A DNA stretch of 64,000 nucleotides. Source: Epiperipatus broadwayi. Taxonomy: Eukaryota > Onychophora > Udeonychophora > Euonychophora > Peripatidae. The translations under genes were made by a program, and so were the position numbers. The stretch spans positions 1,871,615-1,935,614 of the forward strand of contig JAQFVV010006354.1 of assembly GCA_028023455.1 (NCBI GenBank), in the 5' to 3' direction. This document shows, in pieces, positions 62,456 to 64,000 of the stretch. Position 1 is the stretch's first letter; the number at the start of each line of letters is the position of its first letter. Under the pieces are notes generated by a model. That model had not been told where the DNA came from. It did no database searches and saw nothing but the letters and a program-made list of their open reading frames with translations.

Positions 62456-64000
62456 TGTAACGGGCACGGGACGATCGAAGGCTACACTTCCCTTTTATGA
62501 GTGCATAATGGGGAATTCTAATGATTCAAGATCGTCCACTTTCCGCTACCTCAAGCAGAGAGAACATACGGACATACACGAGTCTATATCCGTATTTGAC
62601 CGAATCTGTATGCTATACGGATATAGCACCAGATTATTTTTCCCGACCAACCGTCTCTCGACTGCTGTAAGATCTGACAGAGTTACAGCGCTTGGATGAT
62701 TTATAAATTTAACGGGATCAAATACTGCACCACCAACTTCCACGTGTTAATTCAATAATCAAAAAAAAAATGAATAATAGTTTTCCCACCCTTAGACTAG
62801 ACTACCCTTTTGGAGTGGCGAAGAACGAGACAAGGCAGGTTTAAATAAAATAATAGATTTAATAGAATAAATTAATCGTAAAAGAGATATAACAAAAAAA
62901 CACATTAACATGAAATGAAAAACAGATTATAATCTATAGTGCTACAAGAAAAGAATACATATAAAACTATTATAAATGATGGTACATTTATAAATCGTCA
63001 GTCTGGGTATTTATCAAAAAATTCAAGAATGTCTTTATCATTCACAAAAGGCATGTGGCCATTGTCTAATTAAACTATGTGCACATTGAAATATATAACA
63101 AAATAGTATGTATCTTTACCTAGGTTTTAGTCTCTGAATTTATCCGACGTCTTGCCGACCGTCACGTGGATTTTCTCCACTTCTTTAGGAGGGACGGTCG
63201 CAGGTTAGATTTGGTTGTGTGTAGCTTCTCAGTGTTTAAGGCATCAAGGACAAGGCAACTAAATGAATCCACCGGCAGGCGCTACGACGGCAGTTGTTAT
63301 ATCTTGGCCAGAACCATTAGTACAGTAAGTCCGGATCGACCAGCGATCACGATGGCCTTAGCCAGCCATTCTAGATGAGGCACCGATGTTGAAAGTCATA
63401 TTTGTTAACTATAGCGGTTGATTATCGGAGCTGTCTTTTACCACCCTCTCGACACGAAGTCTCTAGCTCTAATCTCTACTGAAAACTTTTTTTTTAATTA
63501 AAAAATTCCACCAGCCTTTGTCCTTCCGATCCTTTGTTTTCACTTTCATTCACACCTTTCTTACTATGCCTTCGGCCATATGTAAATTTGTTTTACCCAA
63601 TCTAGTAGCACTATGTACATTTATTTATTTCAATATTTTTTTAATTTAATTACACAGATTTTAATACATGTTTTTCTCTCCTTTTTTTATTTAAGTTTAG
63701 ACAAGCATTTATTATTGCTGTCTATATTCTGCTTCAAATACACTCCATACACGCATTTCGTTTATCGTCAAATGTGTACTTTAAAACCCAGATCCTTATC
63801 TTTTGATTATGTTTAACTTTCTATGTTTTGCGCGCTATTTAAGGTTTTTTTTAAACTTTACTTTCTTTCAAAATCAGATTTTAACTTGCATTTGATTTAT
63901 ATTTCTTTATCACTTTATTTTTTAACGTACACCTCCAATATTTCTAATTTTACATTTTAATTTCACCAAAATCCGAACTTTGGAGGGTAAAAGATAAGAA
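62456..64000 (-). repeat. 5' LTR of the second gag-only element (cut by window end)
   Basis: 1545 bp visible of about 1727. Matches 57570-59100 with about nine substitutions and a few homopolymer length differences. Confidence 0.87.

Larger units (their letters stand above)
57570..64000 (-). mobile_element. Second gag-only LTR element (5' LTR runs off window)
   Basis: Two copies of a ~1.73-kb LTR (57570-59277, 62456 to beyond 64000) flank a 3178-bp interior. LTR ends form TGTAA...TTACA. On the minus strand the right LTR is followed by a primer-binding site and the left LTR is preceded by a polypurine tract, fixing the orientation. The only coding region is a gag-like ORF (60164-61075). No pol domain was found, so this is a non-autonomous, TR-GAG-like element. 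The two LTRs differ by roughly nine substitutions in the ~1.5 kb that can be compared. Confidence 0.85.

Overview
This is AT-rich, microsatellite-dense animal DNA with no recognisable host gene. Almost all interpretable sequence is mobile or repetitive. A Penelope-like element (PLE) with a GIY-YIG endonuclease, hammerhead-ribozyme satellite DNA, long (TA)n, (AAT)n and CATCATC-type tracts, and Ty3/gypsy-type LTR elements together suggest an invertebrate metazoan. A mollusc, possibly a cephalopod, fits the style of the sequence, but that is a guess.

Layout. 1-9.76 kb: AT-rich intergenic DNA with a nested palindromic repeat (1.33-2.21 kb), a hairpin (2.26-2.40 kb), a 200-bp ATT microsatellite and two diverged copies of a CATCATC-rich repeat. 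9.80-16.26 kb: a 419-bp satellite, about two units on the minus strand followed by about 13 on the plus strand. Every well-preserved unit encodes a complete type-I hammerhead ribozyme, so this is a retrozyme-like array. 16.3-19.1 kb: intergenic DNA with a decayed MULE-like transposase relic. 19.2-23.3 kb: two 5'-truncated, head-to-head PLE copies (RT plus GIY-YIG) and a third 3' fragment. 24.8-25.2 kb: minisatellite. 25.86-33.51 kb: a Ty3/gypsy element with nearly identical 1709-bp LTRs and a gag-PR-RT-RH-IN interior carrying several breaks. 35.49-57.07 kb: a tandem LTR-internal-LTR-internal-LTR-internal-LTR array of a minus-strand, gag-only element. Its LTRs are about 3.4 kb (longer than its about 3.07-kb interior), and it encodes a 533-aa coiled-coil protein with 16-residue repeats that is intact only in the middle copy. 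57.07-57.57 kb: 500-N assembly gap. 57.57-64.0 kb: a second, different gag-only LTR element on the minus strand whose 5' LTR runs off the window.

How the parts relate. The PLE encodes the kind of reverse transcriptase thought to mobilise animal retrozymes, and the ribozyme array lies about 3 kb from it, but both PLE copies here are dead. The two gag-only families keep an LTR, primer-binding site, polypurine tract and a coiled-coil gag-like ORF without a recognisable pol, so they would need enzymes from another element. Their gag-like proteins share a short N-terminal coiled-coil resemblance. Three element classes abut (TA)n tracts, and five unrelated repeats show the same 'direct copy then inverted copy' layout.

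Sequence quality. The stretch 53.24-57.07 kb, next to the gap, and 11.04-11.65 kb carry many small indels relative to sister copies. They look like unpolished or collapsed sequence, so frameshifts there should not be read as biology.
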